Counted from the first letter of the stretch, positions 22,373-34,402 are shown. The stretch: DNA of 64,000 bases from Bisporella sp. PMI_857 (GCA_021307315.1 JAJSPD010000109.1:44160-108159); one strand, 5' to 3'. Program-made: numbers and translations. The notes: generated from the sequence alone by a model not told the origin.

Positions 22373-23227
22373 ATGGCTATCTCACCACCACATACAGTGC
22401 TTGAGGCATACATCGATATCCCATTCAACGTATGGCTCAGTATTATTCTCATCCTCACCTATGGGTGTGCTATTCGAAACCGTGGACTGCTTTTGCTCGT
22501 AGTCCTTGGGCTCAGCACGACTATTGTCGTATTCGACAAAACGTCTACTGTTGGCGAAATGACCAAAATCATGTGTGAACTTCCCCTCGGTCTCGGCTCT
22601 GTCCTGGCATTCCTCGTTGCGAATCGATCCTTTCAGACTAGATTTCTATCAGCCTTTATGACTTACGTTAACTTCGCGGTGTATGGCAATATTGGCATGA
22701 TGGTGGGGACTCCAGCAGATGGCACCCTTCGGGGAATGTGTAGCAAGGCCACTTGCGCTGTACTCTTCATTTGGATCGTCCAACAAGGGCACCGCGCTGG
22801 ATGGAAGACAATCGTTCTTCACGACGATTTGTTCGTTTTCACTGCCGCCAGCAAATCTTGGATATTTGCACACGCGATCTATAGATTCGTTCTTTTAACA
22901 CTGCCGTGCTTTGGATCTGGACGCCGACATCGTCTCCTAGAGTTGTACTCTCTCACTCTGACGTTCGCCCTGTCGTCGAGGTCAAACCTTCCATTCGAGT
23001 ATTGCTTTGGAATGGCCGATACACTGGTTGTTCCGGCGGTTGCGGGATGGTCGGCGATTGCAACAACATTCAATCTAATACCACGCGATGCGGTAAACAA
23101 CGACTTGCTCTCAAATCGCATCGGGACTAATGCCGATGCATATCTGAGCGCTGTGTCATTGGCTGTTGCCATTTTCGCTTGTTTCAAGATAGCTAGCGCG
23201 CCGCGCCGAGGGTTGCGAGGGGTATAG
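22373..23227 (+). CDS. Multi-pass membrane protein of unknown function, about 284 aa
   Basis: The frame is open from 22202, but the membrane core begins after MAISPPHTVLEAYID at 22373, which I take as start (22202 and 22319 are alternatives). Seven or so hydrophobic segments can be counted: FNVWLSIILILTYGCAI, GLLLLVVLGLSTTIVVF, LGLGSVLAFLVA, FLSAFMTYVNFAVYGNIG, MCSKATCAVLFIWIVQ, SWIFAHAIYRFVLLTL and YLSAVSLAVAIFACFKI. A conserved-looking polar motif LPFEYCFGMADTLVVPAVAGW lies before the last segment. No transporter signature is recognised. Its position beside the methyltransferase and FAD genes suggests it may belong to the same small cluster, as an integral-membrane enzyme or exporter. Confidence 0.6.
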   Translation: MAISPPHTVLEAYIDIPFNVWLSIILILTYGCAIRNRGLLLLVVLGLSTTIVVFDKTSTVGEMTKIMCELPLGLGSVLAFLVANRSFQTRFLSAFMTYVNFAVYGNIGMMVGTPADGTLRGMCSKATCAVLFIWIVQQGHRAGWKTIVLHDDLFVFTAASKSWIFAHAIYRFVLLTLPCFGSGRRHRLLELYSLTLTFALSSRSNLPFEYCFGMADTLVVPAVAGWSAIATTFNLIPRDAVNNDLLSNRIGTNADAYLSAVSLAVAIFACFKIASAPRRGLRGV

Positions 23228-23695
23228 GTAGCTTCTTTTGCAGGGTGGACTAATCTATTGATTAATTCGTAGGTTCCTTTGCTATAGCTTAACGCTTTCT
23301 CTGGTGACGCAGCTGGGCCATTGGGGGTAAAGATCAGTTGTACACGAGAGGTGATAATCATGGGCGATAGACGTTCGAAAAGGCATTGCATAAATGACTA
23401 TAGGGACGCAATATAAGTAGACGCTGTTAGAATTCTTCCCGTTTAGGAAGACTACCGGTCTGCTCCTAATTATTCACTGTAAAATGTGGTACGATGACCA
23501 GGTGTTGCGTTGCATACGTGAATTCAATAGAGCGTAGCAGAGAGTGTATTGTAGCTCGTAGAGCTGTAAGTCAATACAGGTAAAGTGGTTGAATTAAATT
23601 CTAAGTACAAAGGAATCGCATCGCGTAATATAAAGCTTCCCGCATGTAATAACTAATCGTGTAAAGCTCCACCCGTTTTGGCGGTAACTTAAGTC
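23228..23695. other. Intergenic DNA without supported features
   Basis: AT-rich sequence between the membrane-protein gene and a TIR element. No ORF, RNA gene or clear repeat was seen. Confidence 0.5.
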
Positions 23696-24194
23696 TCACG
23701 AACACGGCCCTACGAGCCTGGAAAGTGCCACGACACGCGCTGCGGATCTACAGATACAGAGGGAAACGGTGGTATCATACGAGAATCTATAACTAAGGAA
23801 AGAAAAAGAACTCGAGGAGAGCAGACTATATAGTAGTAGTTTTATTACGCCCGGCTAAGCCTAGAGGGGCTCTAGTCTATATTACATAATACATTTCCTC
23901 CAGTTTCCAATGCCTCCCTCAGCCTATACAAATCTGCCTCTGCCAATATCTTCCAATTTCAGTAACACATAGTCAACGCAGACTATCTGAAAGCTTGGCT
24001 AATATAGGTCACGTGTTACGACTGGCACATGATCAGCTCGCCTGTGTTCCTTAACTGGGACTAGTGGCTCGTAGTCTGAGAACTTGGCTTAGCCGACAGC
24101 TCCCAAGATTTTACTTTTTCTCTCCTTAGTTTAGTATTTTTGTATTGAAGCACCTACAAACCGCCTTTCCAGACTCATAGGACCGTGTTCGTGA
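23696..24194. mobile_element. Non-autonomous TIR element, 499 bp
   Basis: The left end TCACGAACACGGCCCTACGA plus GCCTGGAAAG is the inverted complement, with three changes, of the right end CTTTCCAGACTCATAGGACC plus GTGTTCGTGA. The inside carries no coding capacity. Related pieces occur at 7601-7645 (right end) and 15187-15345 (internal part), so this is a dispersed family. A second GCCGTGTTCGTGACA copy directly follows the right end. No clear target-site duplication was identified. Confidence 0.7.
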
Positions 24195-24621
24195 CAGCCG
24201 TGTTCGTGACACCTGCCACACTTTCATTATTTTTCTTATCACACTGGTTGATAGATTTTATTTCTAGTAAATCCCCATCCCTGGCCAGTGTCCCGTCTAT
24301 ACCCACCTAAAATTTTGGCGTAAAAAGAAAACGAGCTTTTTAATGGGCTTTTTCTGTGCGCAGAATGCAGTGTTTCCAGTGCTGGTCACGTGGTACGGGT
24401 TTTACTGCTGTTTCGCTATATACTAGAGTTTTCATCCAACTTCTACAGTTCTCTCCGTAATCGATTCTACACATTTGAACATACCAGCCTTGACAGATGG
24501 AAAGCAAAAAGACTGGCGATGTTCCTGGTAGATCGTCGACTATTGGAGCTGCTGGCGGTTGTTAGGATTGTGGGATGAAGCAAGAAAGAGCGAGAACGAG
24601 TCTCGAATGTGCGATAATGCA

Positions 24622-25714
24622 TCAGTTCGCAGCCTTGAATGCTAGCCATACTTGAAGCCCGCCTTCTATACATTGAATCAAACCGAAGACAATAGTTAAA
24701 GCCAGCACAAGTGCGGCGACCCAGAATGTGTACCACTGTACACGTCTTCTCCTATCTCGCCACCATTGCCTCATGTTCTTTGGTTCTGCTTCGTCAAAGA
24801 CTTGTTTCAATATCACAAGTCGGTCGTGCCAGTATTGGAAACGATCGATTTGTCGCTCCTCAGCCTTCAATTGTCCGCATTCTCGGGCAAGTGGGTCTAG
24901 AGGTAGTCTCCCCCGTTTTTCGACTTTCACTTCATGAGCGTGAAACCATTTTTCCACATCTCTGTCGTGCTCTGGGAGGAGAAGTGCGAGCGTCCGTATC
25001 GTTTCTTCCACCAAGGCTGCGGGGAGAACATCGCTTTCCAGGATCAGCTGTGGTATTCAGATTTCAAATATTGAGCACCTACCAGTTCTGGTGGAGTTTT
25101 AGGAATGTTGCGTAGTGGAATATCTCCACCACCTTATCGTCATCTCTCATCCTCAAGTGATCTGCAAAATTACTGGTCCATCTCACTTTGATTCCCGCAA
25201 TCTGCTCCAAGTTCGTGGCATTGAATATTCTCTCCAGCTTTACCGGCTCTTTCATGCTATTCTGTGCTACAAACTCTGTGCGAATTAAATCTCGAATTGT
25301 GCCATCATTCCAGCTGAGCTTAGTTTCTCCAGATAAGGCGATGGAGCGACCAACGGTTGCAAATCCTCCGGTTGGCACCATCAGCAGAAGGCGGACAGCG
25401 AGACTTATCGATTCTTCCACAATATCGTCACTGTCGTCCAGTTCATCTTTTTGCAATCTTTTTGGAAGAGTTTCTTGGATCGAATTTCGAGTTTCTTTCG
25501 CGTCCTTGAGAAGTGTTATGAGTTCTGCGATTTGAAGGTGGGATTTGGTCAGACTATTGTCGTATTTCTCTATCGATCTTTGGTAGTACGCAAAATAGCT
25601 TTGGATCGCTCCGATCAATTCGTAATTGAGGTCGGAATTGGAGTCGCAACCAAATATTTTGGATATTATCAGCTGTTTAGTTTGGGATGATAGAGGGAAA
25701 TTTCGCGAATCCAT
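24622..25714 (-). CDS. Fungal protein with C-terminal membrane anchor, 347 aa
   Basis: Exons 25714-25083 and 25033-24622; the 49-nt intron has donor GTAGGT, branch CTGAT and acceptor GGAAAG, chosen because it alone keeps phase. This belongs to a widespread fungal family without known function. The N-terminus is helical and charged, a Gly/Leu-rich segment follows (SLAVRLLLMVPTGGFATVGRS, residues 105-126), then the hallmark IKVRWTSNFADHLRMRDDDK, a FQYWHDRLVILKQVFDEA helix and WWRDRRRRVQWYTFWVAALV leading into one transmembrane segment of about 22 residues at the C-terminus. The bulk is expected on the cytosolic side. Such proteins often occur beside HET and STAND genes, which fits this neighbourhood. 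Confidence 0.8.
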
Positions 25715-26081
25715 ATGCTTGTGAAGACTCTACACTTGTTGGAATATATTAATATAAATACAATATCATTGTATTAAAATTGCGACGGGGCGCTGTCTTT
25801 TAAAGATTTCGCCCTGTGGCTGGTACGCTTTTTCTGCAATACTACATTGGCATTCAGCCTCAGCCACTCGATCTCAAGGACGGGCTATATTGATTGGCTA
25901 ATCCGCACTATGTCAACTCACAAATGGCCGAAGACGCAACACAGCCCCATCTCCATATCCGCGCAAGGCTCCAACCTCTTTCTTGCAACAATTTATCCCA
26001 CTCGTATTATTAACCATGGGTCCAGAGACAAAACCATTTCCACCTAGCTATTAGGGCATAAGCGATCAGCCTGTGATCTCC

Positions 26082-29003
26082 ATGCCGCCTCAATCATCGT
26101 CTACACTCTTAGTGGTTGCGCAGCCGGCTGCTAAGGTGCCGTGGCAAGTCATGCCTCAATGTCGTTGGGAAGAGCCACAACTTTCCGTTGGTGTACCGCG
26201 CGCCTCTCTTGATATCTTAGGCAGATACAAATGTTGGTCGCTCAAAGACAAGAGTCCTGCCCACCTTGTGTGGAAGACGGCGTCCAAAGCCATCAACAGT
26301 TTGCTTGAAGATCGATTTGAACACCTCGGCGCCGGGGGCTCGGACTTGATGGTGGAGATGTTTATGATCGGCCGCAAACCGGCAAGCTCTAGCCCGACGA
26401 TTCTATTCAGTTGCGAAAGCAAAACTTGCCGTCAAAATGCCATGGGGTTGGTTCAGAAGAAAGGGATACTAGCAGACCACCCCGGTGTTCTGATGGCAGA
26501 GTGTTCGCGATTACCAAAACCCCTAGCTTTGGACAAGGAGCCTGATTTGCCGCTACTACCTCCTGGTGTTTATCTGAACGGACCACTGCGAAGTTTCGGC
26601 ACTTCCGTCCTCATCTACACGGAAGAGGGGAAACTGCCAAGAAAGTCAACTATCGGCGGCTTCATCACCATCGGCCACGAACTCTTCGGAGTTACAGCTG
26701 CACATGTATTCTTTCCGGCGATGGAAGAAGATAGTAGTGACGATAAAGACCTCGAATTTGCATTTTTTGGTGATGAGCCATACGACAGCCAGGATGACGA
26801 GGAAGAGCTTGTTGAATTGACAAGTCAAGGTGAGAGGCGGCTCTAACTAGTAGATTATATCAGTTGACCAAATCTAGCTAGCATGTCGTCCGGGTCAAGT
26901 CAATCGCCTGGTATGGATGAAAGCGAGTATAATTTCCAGGGATCGGTCACCTCAAGTTCAGATTCAACCTTCAATGAAAGGATTCAGCCGGCGAGGCATA
27001 CGGCAGTCATTGGTGAGCTTCTTTTTAATACACGTCGTATTATTTATTGACTCTATATAGACATAGATGGTAAGAAGACTGCAGTGAAGCTTGGTGAACT
27101 CTTCGTCTCGACAGAAACTGGCAAAAGTCTCGACTGGGCACTGGTGAAGATCAGGGCTTCGTCATCCACGCCACAAGCAACCCATCTCCTTCACCAAAGC
27201 AATATCATGTGGGCAGAAAAGTTAATATACCCAAGCTGCATTGAAAATGCCACGTCCGATGTGAAAGTTCTAATTCTTACTGGGTTAGATGGTATTGTTG
27301 AAGGAACACTATCAGCTGTCACCTCTTTTACGATTAACTCCAAAGCTCACACTTTTCAGTCATTGTTGACAGTGCGACGTCTAGTTGGCAAATTTTGTAC
27401 GTATAGAACGACCCATATGACCCTTCATTCACTAACGGTCGTAGCTGATGGAGATTGTGGATCATGGGTTTTTGATATGGAAACTGGAGATGTGTACGGA
27501 CACGTTGTCTCGGGATATCCTGGAACAGAAACAGCCTATATTGTGCCGTCGCTGCAAATATTCCAGGACATTCAGCACCGTGTTGGCAAGCCTGTTGAGC
27601 TATTCGCGCATGCGGCAAATAAAGCGCGAGATAACATCTCAGAATATCCCGGCTCCACGATACGAGGGACAGTCGTTCATGATTTCGACGCCCTTCGACC
27701 GGGGAGGAGCACGGCATACACATATATCCATGCGAATGAATTCACAGGTGAACCCTCAAACCCCTACGAGTCTGGTGGAACAGAACTACCTGCTCCTCAA
27801 GTGTCTGCTGAAGCACCTGTCGTAAGTAGAGGAAGTGCCAGTAGAAAGAAGCAACAGCCCAGGCCAGCGATGCACTACACTAAACCAGAGATTCCTCGGC
27901 ATGACACTCGCTCGAGATCATCAATTGCCTCCAACCGAAGCAGCGACTCTGGATATGCGTCTTCACTACACTCCACCTCTTCATTCGTGTCTATACCAAG
28001 TATACAAGAGGACGAGGTTGAGTGGGAGAGAGGAGGGAACGAAGGCCGATTGAGGAGAGGAAAGAGACCACCATCCGCTCATAGGGATAGATTGTTTCCA
28101 AAGCTCCAAGTACCTGGCACAGTCAACACCGACGACGCTCTCTGCTATGGTATCCCGACATCACTCAGCACCGGAAACCAAATGCGTCAACCAGTACCTC
28201 TGCGTCCTCGAGCAGTGACTACACAGAGATATCCAGCACGCCCATTAAGCTATCACGCTTCCCTGACTACGGGTGGGTATGGGCCACCTTTGTCGGCTTC
28301 TACATGGTTCAATTACCAGTCCACACCTGCAAGTGGGAATGCATACCCACCTCCCATAACGTCTGATTATTTTGCCTCCCCTATCGTAGCACCCAGCTAC
28401 CCCCCACCTTCGTATTATGTTGACAATTCTCTCGCTGCTAAGGGAGGGACTAGCAACCCAGATCGAAGGCCAGAAGCTTCCCTCGCGTCTCGATTTGAGG
28501 ACGTTATTGCACGGCCATCTGCACCTTCTGGCTTTCGAGAAATTCCGGATTTGGGATACTCGTTCAGTGAAGAGGCGGACCAGGATGGTGGATACGCTTC
28601 TGCACCAGAAGGATCTACACCAATGCGATCTCGGACACCGCCGTCTCCGATATTGTCCAATAGCGTGGCAGACGATGCCGCTATCCCACATCCTCCACGG
28701 AATGTCATCCGAAGACGCCCCGCTATAGCTCCCGAAAAATCTCAGGGAGAACAACCAGCGATACCTCTGCGAAGACCGGGAATTTTAAGACGTCCAGCGA
28801 CGGACTATCCAGACTACTTTGGTGCACCCGGAGAATACAGCGAAGAGGGACACACACTAGCCGGTGGTGAGGAAAGGCCACGTCATCCTTCCGCGCACCG
28901 AAACTCTGTGTCTTATGACCTCAATACGGTGGGACAGGAACGAGTTGCCAACAACGACCGAAAACGGCAGAGTTCCGATTCGGTTCCCACTCCTACCCCG
29001 TAG
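26082..29003 (+). CDS. Trypsin-fold protein with Cys at the Ser position and disordered tail, 925 aa
   Basis: Exons 26082-26829, 26878-27012, 27061-27396 and 27445-29003; three 48-nt introns with GTGAGA, GTGAGC and GTACGT donors (the last with a perfect CTAAC branch) keep phase. The central part has the elements of a chymotrypsin-like serine protease: GHELFGVTAAHVFFP (His), LDWALVKIRAS (Asp) and SDGDCGSWVFDMETGDVYG, in which Cys stands at the nucleophile position of the usual GDSG, followed by TAYIVPSLQIF. An acidic, Ser/Asp-rich insert lies between His and Asp. The last 430 residues are Pro/Ser/Arg-rich and repetitive in composition, probably disordered (several RRPA/RRPG motifs). It may be a Cys-protease variant or a dead protease used as a sensor. 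ATG 26082 is the first in the open frame. Promoter-proximal DNA holds no further gene. Confidence 0.8.
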
Positions 29004-31262
29004 AGGATAACTTTCGGCTTGCTTCAAGGGCTCCGGGTACGAGTCCATCACCCTATATCTCTCCATCTACCAAGTGTACTCTCGCTCCCTAATTGCAAAC
29101 TAACACTTGTTAGACGAGCAAATGCTGCCTTCTCTATTCGCATCCATGTCCCGGCTCCATAATGATCTCGATTGAACAACCGCTGGTTAGCGCGGCCATC
29201 TCCTTGCATCGCCAATAACTCCTCACTCCCTCTGCATTCATAATCTTGTTCTGAGCCACTTAGGAGGCTGAAGGCCGTGTATCATGCACCACTCTCCTCT
29301 CTAGAAATGCAACCGTCCAATAAGGCTATGTCTACCAACCCAGCAATGGCATTTGTCTCACGACAGTTGCTCCCAAAGGTAGGGATCTTGCCGCTATCTT
29401 CAGCAATAAAAGCGCACAATTTTCAGACTTGATACTGGAAGCAGAACTTGAATTCTTCCGAGCTCACACTATGTATATATCGAATTGTCCTCCCTACCAT
29501 ACTCACCCAGCCTAGCAACTTTTTAGACTCGTGGTGATTATGGCATGCCAGTGCCTGTAACAATACGGTTTGAGCCGCTGGGACAACTTTAAGAAGATCT
29601 CTGGATACAATACAAGTTGTTGCAGTTCTACAAGAAGTTCTTGCAGCAGCCCCGACTAGATTCGGTTTCGGACCAGGTCGAACTTATGGCTCTCGTTGTC
29701 GAACTTATCGGTACGAAGCGTATCGTGCATTCGGGACCATTTTTTTCGGCGGCATATCTTAATAGCTTCTCGTCTTCAAGGGTATTGTTGATGAGTATAC
29801 GCGCCGTTGGCTCAATGCAATCAGGAACTTTGACTACGTTAACAGGATTTCCTTTCTAAAATGTTCAAAGTGAGCCTACCTTTATCGACCATAAGTTGAG
29901 CATATATAGGGGAGATCATAAGGATCCCGGATTATACCCAGTTTGTATCTTCTCTAGCGCATTTCTGGACGGCTTCCCCCCAAGCGGAACAGCCTTTCAA
30001 TGTTGCCAATGTATTCGGAGCGGAGGAGGTGAGGCTTGCAGGCCGGCAAGTATCAATGACGATTATGTCTTACATCTCCATACTGTTCCTGAGGGGCTTA
30101 GCACTTTCTGATAGAGATCCTCTAGCGCAATAGAATTGACATCAGGCACTAGCGGCCGTCCTGCGCATCACTGTAAATCTAGCGATGTAACATATTCTAC
30201 CGGTCTTCGTCTCTTAGCTGGAAGTTCTATTGATCGCTGTCCTTGTATAGAATTTAGGAGCAGGTCAAAGGTTGGCATAAAGCTGGAGGAATTCACTTTT
30301 GAGAACAGAGTTAGGCCCAATTCGATGACATGGTGGAGAGGCTCAAAGATAATGTCGTGGCTGATCTCTGGATCTGAGGCATACTCTTTGGTATGGAAAG
30401 TAGAAGTGACACTTTACAAACTCATAGCAGGCGTTAGGCCGCACCACCCAGCCCTCGTCTCTGCTACACGGCATATTAGTAGGATCAAGAAGGAAGGCAG
30501 CTGCGGGACACGCACTCTGTAGGAGATGCCGGCCGACTGGCGTGTACTATCCTTTTTAATCCCAAACTTATTCAAGGGTTGCGGCCACTTGGACAGCACG
30601 CTAGGAAAGAGCACCTGAATAGAGAACAATGCATGCCATTCTATGGTAGAAAGCCGTTCCTTCTTCAAATGTGGTAGAGCCTCTACCGTTCCAGTATGGC
30701 AAGCCAAGCTGGAAATAGCGTCAAGAAGAGTCACGTGGGGGTTTTTTGGGGGGCTAACTGTTCTTGGAGTACCCAATTCCGCCAGCGGTGTTATTGTGTG
30801 CTTTTGGGTTTGGGGGAGGAAGAATTCGCCTCTTTTCTCTTTTTCTAGAAGGCTGTCTTCCACGTCATCTGGCTCGGTCGCTTGATGGGAATACCGCATC
30901 TCGAGAGATAGCTATGAGACATTTCTTCAGAGACGACGGCCATGCGCCAGGAACAGACTTCCCTCTTTATAGGAGCACGCTTGCTCGAACTGGCTCCCTG
31001 GATCCGACATCAAAATCCACTGTCATGTGGGAACCACGTCCACCGAGAGTTTCTGATCGCCCGGATTTCGGCACGCGCAATTTATTACAGAATTCCGATA
31101 ATCGAAATTCAATCTGTCAGATTACGGCGATATTCGGATTACCGGAGTCTACATATGCAGGCTTACCACTTCGTCCCCACTACATGCTGAGGCTTCAAAA
31201 GTCGGTATGGCCTTAGATGGTAAGATGACTTCCCTTGTCTTGTAGATTATGACCACTGCTCG
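29004..31262. other. Long gene-poor stretch
   Basis: No gene is supported. The largest frame is on the minus strand at 30414-30899 (161 codons), with weak continuity to about 30136 on the same frame; no family is recognised and stops break it further downstream. Much of the plus strand from 29280 to 30130 contains stops in all frames. The region may be an old, decayed gene or element. Confidence 0.4.
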
Positions 31263-31268
31263 TATTAT

Positions 31269-31688
31269 TGGAATCGATTAAAACGTGCACGAATAGCGCC
31301 AACACACCAAATATTATGGCATGCTGCTTTTATTTCCGCAAGTGCGGAACTTGTGAAAGTTTCGTGTTGCAATTTGGTACAATTTTACAACATAATACTT
31401 ATATTAAACAACAACCATTAAAAATAAAATTTAGTTTATTGAAATCTGATAGATTTAAATTAAACAAATCGATTAAATATATACTTATATATTTGATGAC
31501 GCGGTTTATTTCAAAAACAAAAATCCGATTTCAAATACAATTAGGCTTAGCGTAGTTCGCTTAGTACAGCAGCATAGCAAAATTCTGAAAATAGAAAAGC
31601 GCATATGCAGGTTTCGCTTAAATCCCTTAATAAAGGAAATAGTGGGCAATTGTGGAGACGCTATTCGTGCACGTTTTAATCGATTCCG
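31269..31688. mobile_element. MITE, 420 bp, with 6-bp TATTAT target duplication
   Basis: Termini are near-perfect inverted repeats of about 29 bp starting YGGAATCGATTAAAACGTGC and continuing ACGAATAGCG. The element is flanked on both sides by TATTAT (31263-31268 and 31689-31694). The inside is AT-rich without a transposase. The clean ends and duplication indicate a fairly recent insertion of a non-autonomous DNA element. Confidence 0.85.
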
Positions 31689-31694
31689 TATTAT

Positions 31695-32428
31695 TTGATT
31701 AACGTCAATCATGAGTATCGGGCGAGGTTCTATGTGGATTATTTTCATCGTGGGAGGATAGGGAGGTTGGTTTTAGGCAGACGTATTGGATAAGGGGCAT
31801 GAATCCTGGGATAGATTGATCATTAAGTCGTGAAAACCAAATATGATCCTGTAGGCAACCAAATGGTTTTTCCAGGTGCACTTTACGCTCTCCGCCGCTA
31901 AAGCTTCAGGGGGCCATACCCCAAAGATAAGCCCGAGATTTCCTCCTGTCGAGGTACCGAGAAAGCTGCAAAATTATTGAAAGAGCTTCAAATAACCATA
32001 GAGCCTATAAATGTCATCAAATTTTTCTTAAAGTCTCTTGCCTCCCAGAATTTTGAAGTGATTGCTGCTGCCTGTTGTTGGTTGCCCAGGGGTTAGCGAA
32101 CAGGCCCGACACAACCCCACTCCCGCATGAACGACACACCTGTATTTACCATTTTGCAATTTACACAGACAGGAGCCACCAACGCATTACTTCAAACGTA
32201 TTTAAAGCTCCGCGAAAGCCTCAGACATCAAAATTTGTTAGACTGTTGATTCTTCGTGTAATTTGGCACCCCATTTTGGTTTTTTTGGGCATCGAGAGAC
32301 CGCCGGCCGGTACCATTGAAGAGTGTGTACAACCTAACGCGGACTCACTCCGATATTGATGATCGGATTAGATTGTCCTATGAAGTTTAAGCCTGCCAAG
32401 TTCCTGCGACTCAGTCGCTCCTGGCAAA
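31695..32428. other. Intergenic region upstream of the kinesin gene
   Basis: No supported ORF or RNA gene. The last 100 bp (CCTGCCAAGTTCCTGCGACT and following) form the leader of the kinesin gene. Confidence 0.45.
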
Positions 32429-34402
32429 ATGGAGCATTTCTACCTCAAGAACGTCGCGAAATACCACTCGCTCGTCAATGCGCTTGATCCCACGCCAAAG
32501 CCACGAGTATCAACAGGAGAGGCTGGTCCGAACATGGTTGCCAGTGTTAGAATCAGACCTCTGTCAAAGGACGAAGGCTTCCCCTCCGCCATTTTCCCTC
32601 GGTCTATCCAGGAAAATGTGGTGGACATTCATGATCTCTACAATCATCCGAGAGGAATTCCAATACTTAAGGTACAAAACCCAGCACTAGTGAATATTGC
32701 TTAGTCTTGCTGATTTTGAATACTTGCAGTCTTTTGACTACCAGGTAGATCGACTCTTCAATTCAGAGTCAACTACGGAAGAGATCTACGAAGATCTCGT
32801 AGCCGACCTAGTCCCTTTTGCCTGGAATGGCGGCATCGGGACTCTCTTCGCCTACGGCCAGACAGGCTCGGGCAAAACATTCACAGTCAGTAGACTGGAG
32901 CAACTCGTTGCTGAAACGTTAATGGATGGAAGTCTCAAAGGTGAAAGGGAGGTCTATATGACCATCATCGATCTCGCCGGAAACGCCGCCTTCGACCTTC
33001 TGAATGAGCGTACGCCAATATCACTCCTTGAGGACTCCTTTGGAGTTACACAGATGGTAGGGGCAGATGAGCACCAAGTATACGACAAGGAAGAGATGAG
33101 GGACCTGATTGAGCATGCAACCTCTTTTAGACGGACGGCACCAACTCTCAAAAACGATGCTTCATCACGGTCACATGCTATATGTCGCATCCGGATCAGA
33201 GATCCAGCTACTGATTCGGATGGGCTTCTGTATCTGATCGATCTAGCCGGATCCGAAGGTGCTCGCGACGTTGCTGTGCATGGAGCAGACCGCATGCGTG
33301 AGACGCGAGAGATCAACATTAGCCTCTCAGTGCTAAAGGATTGCATTCGCGGCAAGGCCCAAGCAGATACCCTCACTTCCTCGGGCAGGCAGAAGTCGAG
33401 TCTGAAAATGCCACATATACCGTTCCGACAAAGTGCCCTTACAAGGGTCTTGAAGCATGTTTTTGATCCGGCTAGTGCCCGGGCGTGCAGGACGGTCGTG
33501 ATAGCTTGTGTCAATCCAAGTCTTGCGGATGTTGGGCCGAGTAAGAATACACTGCGGTTTGCGGAGATGCTGCGTGTACTGGTTCCGGCGACTGAGAAGA
33601 CGGATTCTGATCCGATGGCTCCCATGAATTGGACGAATGCGCAGTTGAAGGAGTGGATTAAGGGAAACGCAAGTCTCATATAGTCCCTTTCTATTTAGAT
33701 CTGTAAACATTAACAAGTGTATACATCTAGGCCGGTACTCCTCCAATATTACCAAATGTCTTAGCTCCTCGCGAATCAGGTGCCCAACTGCTCAATCTCT
33801 CAAGTACAGAGTTCGAGTACCGATGTCAAAAATGCCCTGGCGTCAGGCCCGAGCAAGCCAAGGCCATTCGTTCGAAGTTATGGCAGATGCACATCGATTC
33901 ACAGCACACTAGCGAGCCATCGAAGAAGACAATCAGATCGAAACCCATCACACCGACGGAACCTAACACCACACTAGAGCTGAGGAGCAGAATGTCCAGC
34001 TTGGACTTGGATCTCGCTCGCTCAAAGTTGCCATTCAAAGAGCGTCTTCGCCCGGGTATGGTCGTCAGCTATGTCATGCCACTAGAGCGTGGCGCAGCCC
34101 TCAGCTTGCCGGATAGCCTCAAGTTGGCGGTCCTACTTTGCCCAGCAGAGGCTATCCAAGGGAGTCCCAAAGATGCTCTTGGGAAAGTGGTCAATCCTAG
34201 GGAAAATGAACGCGTCAACACAGGGAAAAGCGGTGCTGATGACGGTGGGCGGTATCTGTGTGCACTTCTGATGCCTGGACAGACGGCCGATGCCTACGAG
34301 CTGAATTTGTGGAGGCAGATTGTGATTGATGTCGATTCGATGAATATAGAAGTGCATCTAGAGTATGATGCTGCGACTAGATACTATTATATTTCGGTTT
34401 GA
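32429..34402 (+). CDS. Kinesin-13/KIF24-like motor protein, 617 aa
   Basis: Exons 32429-32671, 32730-33668 and 33731-34402. The first intron is GT-AG (58 nt); the second is GC-AG (GCAAGT donor, TTAAC branch, ATCTAG acceptor, 62 nt), the only option that keeps frame and joins WIKGN to AGTPPI. Motor signatures: VASVRIRPLSK near residue 40, P-loop GQTGSGKT, switch I NDASSRSHA, switch II LIDLAGSE, and NKT-like GPSKNTLRFAEMLRVL. The motor begins almost at the N-terminus, without the long neck of animal kinesin-13. The C-terminal part has a SAM-like WTNAQLKEWIKGN helix pair, SSTEFEYRCQKCPGV and a beta-rich end (RPGMVVSYVMPL, YELNLWRQIVIDVDSMNIEV). Expected role: ATP-driven microtubule depolymerisation or regulation in the cytoplasm or spindle. 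Confidence 0.85.

Noticed and set aside
28245..28754. 169-codon minus-strand ORF
   Set aside because: Antisense to the Pro/Ser-rich tail of the trypsin-fold gene; Arg/Cys-rich nonsense composition.
30414..30899. 161-codon minus-strand ORF
   Set aside because: No recognisable domain, no supporting introns, and stops in the extended frame; kept only as a note under the gene-poor stretch.
32954..33679. 241-codon minus-strand ORF
   Set aside because: Exactly antisense to the kinesin motor exon; its amino-acid string has no family and mirrors the codon pattern of the real gene.
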